Shown: in pieces, positions 32,570 to 35,084 of the stretch | Numbering within the stretch: position 1 is the first letter of the stretch | Layout: every line of letters starts with the position of its first letter | Source of the DNA: Elysia marginata | Taxonomy: Eukaryota; Mollusca; Gastropoda; Plakobranchidae | Direction of reading: 5' to 3' | NCBI GenBank assembly: GCA_019649035.1 | Contig: BMAT01009888.1 | Location: forward strand, 275,191 to 310,274 | Length of the DNA stretch: 35,084 nucleotides | Notes under the pieces: model-generated | The model's input: only the letters and a program-made list of their open reading frames with translations | What the model was told of the DNA's origin: nothing | The model's database searches: none | Position numbers and translations under genes: made by a program

Positions 32570-34900
32570 TTCACACCACCCGCTTTTAGTTTAACAAAAA
32601 AAATAGCAGTCAAAACTTCAATCATCTTAAGACGGCAGTAGGCCTACTATTTAATCTTAGTGGTTTGAGTGAATGCACAGGAGTTTTTTCATGGTTTGTC
32701 TTTAAATTTCTAGATAAAACGTGGTCTTGGCTACAATCAGACCGTGCAGTAATGAGCAGTCGAATGTTGTATTGACTGTTTTTGCATAGCCTCAAGTAAT
32801 TAATTATACCCCCAGCAAGGATTTTAGTTACCTTCGCTTAGTATTTTTGTTTCTAAAGTTTGGCTGAACTTGATTAAGTTATAGTTTCGCGCGCTTCCCA
32901 ACCTCCTCTGTTGAACTCTGCATGAAATAAAATCTTGATTTTAGATATAAATCTAGAAGATAGCTTCGTCCACAGACTAGGTACATCTAGATCCAGCCTA
33001 GGTTTCGCTTGTCATGTTTTCACCACTTTCACTTCAGCTTTTAGCCTGTGGGTGCATGGTATGTTTTTTTTTTCATTTTGCTGAATTCTTATTTGAAAAT
33101 TCGGATCAGTTCCGGTGTTTATTGATAGAATTAGGCACAGAAACCCTCCATTTTGTGTAAGTGCATACATCATTTCTACTGGCCTCAATGCACCTCAGCT
33201 TTGGTCCACAAGCACTGACTTAAGTATCGGACAATTTGCAGGTTGTGTTTGTTGAACAGAGGATTCAAACAATACATTTAGTACCGCAAAACAATAATTA
33301 TTCAGAGTAACTATGCAGTTAAGGAGAAAAACATACTGGTCAATCAAAATTGTGTTTCGATAGTTTCGATATTGAAATGCTTGCTAAATATAAAACTAAA
33401 ATTTTTATTATTTCCTTCACACAAAAATGCCAGCTGTGGTGCCACAAAAATCATTTCGTGTTTGTGAGATAATTTTGAAAGGCAATCACTTCGCAATATA
33501 ATTTCAATGTTTGCTCAAAATTTAAAAAAATCAATATATCTTACGGCACACCCAAAGGCTAATAGTAATAAAGGTTTAAGGCAATGCTAAAGAGAATCCT
33601 ACCTTGTTATCTTTTCAAAACGTTAGCATAAGATTAAGAATCCATATTCAAAGATTTCATTCTTCTCTACAAACTACTAAGATTTTTAAAAAGCCCAAAA
33701 CCCCAGATATGCTATACATGCTTTACTTAAAGCGAAATCTAAGGACGCCATGTTCACTTTAAAAGAGAGGTTGTCTTGTTGATCGACGAAATAAATTCTT
33801 CTTCCTAGTTACTGACAGAAAAAGAGATTGAAGTACGAAATTATATGCTGTTGATCTATAGCATGTGTTTATCAAATTATGCCATCCCTATTTTGTTTCT
33901 GCAGTTCATTTGCCAACCAATAAATTATGTGGATATTACACGGAGCAACACAACGATTCTGTTGGATCGGAAAGCTATTGATTTTTCAAAATTGTTAATA
34001 ATAAACGCCGCTGTTTTAGTCGTCGATTTCTAGCGTTGAAGTAGTAAACGATGGTGCGTTGGTCAAGAGGCAGCCAAGAAAGATGAAGATGCCTGTTCTT
34101 TCAGGAAGACACATTCATATTAATTTTGAAAATATAAGAAAGATCGAATACGGAGATAATTACGTTAAGTAATCGAAATTCCTCTGGATAACTAGTACCG
34201 GTAGCAAAAGAAATTCAATTGTTAAAGCGAATAATGAACAGTATAATAATAACAATAAAATGGAAACCGGTTGAGTGTCAAAAAATGCGTTAAAGCTAAA
34301 GAGCATTGAGGTAAAAATTCATAAATTGTTCCTACCTTATTAACTGCAGTTTTTCCTTTTTATACTTAAATTCAATTTTATTTATGGTTTGACACAGTAG
34401 CTTTTAACTTTGAGCAGCGGTACCCTTTTCTTTTTTTCCAAAATGACTTGAGCGAAGGGCCCTGGCAGGTCCTGGTTAGGTCCTGGTTTTGTTAATAGAA
34501 TTCAATATGTCACAAGTACTAGCATCTAAAAGGAAACGGCTTTTCATTACAAAACGCCTTTCAGAACTAGCTTACATTCTTATTGCTTCGACGGTCGTTT
34601 CAACCGAATTGTTTTATCATGAACATAATTATATTCTTTATCAGCTCCTTTGTTGCGATCCATCTGGCTTATTACAGATTGGCCTTAAGAAAAATACATC
34701 ACTGGAGATAACTGGTAAAGAAAAGAGCTGCCTATCATCACATGATTGGTGTAGACTAGTGTTATCAAGGCACTTTACATTCATGTTACATAGATGATAG
34801 AAGTGCTGTCAAGTTAGGGGTAGGTTTATCTTTTGTCATATAGCTGTTCATAAACTGTTGTTTTCACATATTTCTATGCGGCTCCCTACATAATATGAGA
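32570..34900. other. No gene seen
   Basis: AT-rich sequence upstream of the CD36-family gene. Open stretches at 33845-34033 and 34489-34797 (+) show no recognisable motif, hydrophobic pattern or splice context. Confidence 0.5.
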
Positions 34901-34910
34901 ATAATGATCA

Positions 34911-34938
34911 CTAGCTGAGCAACCCGTTCTACGAACGG
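34911..34938 (-). mobile_element. Possible Helitron-type 3' terminus
   Basis: On the - strand a hairpin CCGTTC-GTA-GAACGG (34938-34924) is followed after 9 bases by CTAG and then T. Helitrons end in CTRR shortly after a GC-rich hairpin and insert between A and T. If correct, the element extends to the right, beyond the window. The stem is only 6 bp, so chance is not excluded. Confidence 0.3.
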
Positions 34939-35084
34939 TGAAAATGAGCTAGATAAACACAGGAACATTTTCACAGGGTTTATAACACAACCTTAGTAAT
35001 GTTTTTCGCCTTTGTGCTGTGCGCACGAGTATTGAGAACATCTTTTTGTCGGTGTATATAAACTACCGCTATGTATAAAAATCA

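Noticed and set aside
1..35084. CRISPR array, operon or phage features
   Set aside because: No regularly spaced direct repeats with unique spacers and no prokaryotic genes; the sequence is clearly eukaryotic.

Overview
This is eukaryotic nuclear DNA: AT-rich, with long introns, GT-AG splice sites, many GA/CT and TTC microsatellites, and degraded non-LTR and Penelope-like retroelements plus tRNA-derived SINEs. No prokaryotic gene architecture is present. The repeat mix (V/RUDI-like SINE tails, jockey/CR1-like LINE tails, frequent CTAGATCTAG and ACATGTA words) suggests a mollusc, most likely a gastropod. That placement is inference from familiarity and was not tested by a search.

Two protein-coding genes can be reconstructed, lying tail to tail. 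(1) On the + strand, positions 8472-16446, is a complete five-exon Sfp-type phosphopantetheinyl transferase (AASDHPPT). Splicing gives 307 residues, close to the 309 of the human protein. Its last intron is about 5.8 kb and full of microsatellites. (2) On the - strand, from 31489 down to 18958, is a CD36-family scavenger receptor of class B, most like LIMP-2/SCARB2. Thirteen coding exons are resolved. They include an N-terminal membrane anchor, a glycosylated luminal domain, a C-terminal membrane anchor and a cytosolic tail with an acidic dileucine sorting motif. One short exon, expected between 21676 and 24533, could not be placed with confidence.

Layout: 1-2340, microsatellite plus LINE-tail remnants; 2425-4770, a 5'-truncated LINE on the - strand (endonuclease C-terminus through reverse transcriptase to the ORF end) with one frameshift and two in-frame stops in its reverse-transcriptase part and more breaks in the linker; 4790-8460, non-coding DNA rich in CTAGATCTAG words and diverged direct and inverted repeats; 8472-16446, AASDHPPT; 16447-18957, intergenic/3' UTR; 18958-31489, the CD36-family gene, whose introns hold a tRNA-Pro-derived SINE, a jockey/CR1-like LINE fragment and a Penelope-like GIY-YIG remnant; 31490-35084, upstream flank with a second SINE, a 118-bp TTC tract and a possible Helitron-type 3' terminus.

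The two genes have no obvious functional link: one activates acyl carrier proteins in the cytosol, the other is a lysosomal/cell-surface membrane receptor. I found no evidence for an unprecedented system. The most useful follow-ups are the unresolved CD36-family exon, the dileucine tail, the inverted-repeat cluster at 5.4-6.5 kb and the transposon termini.
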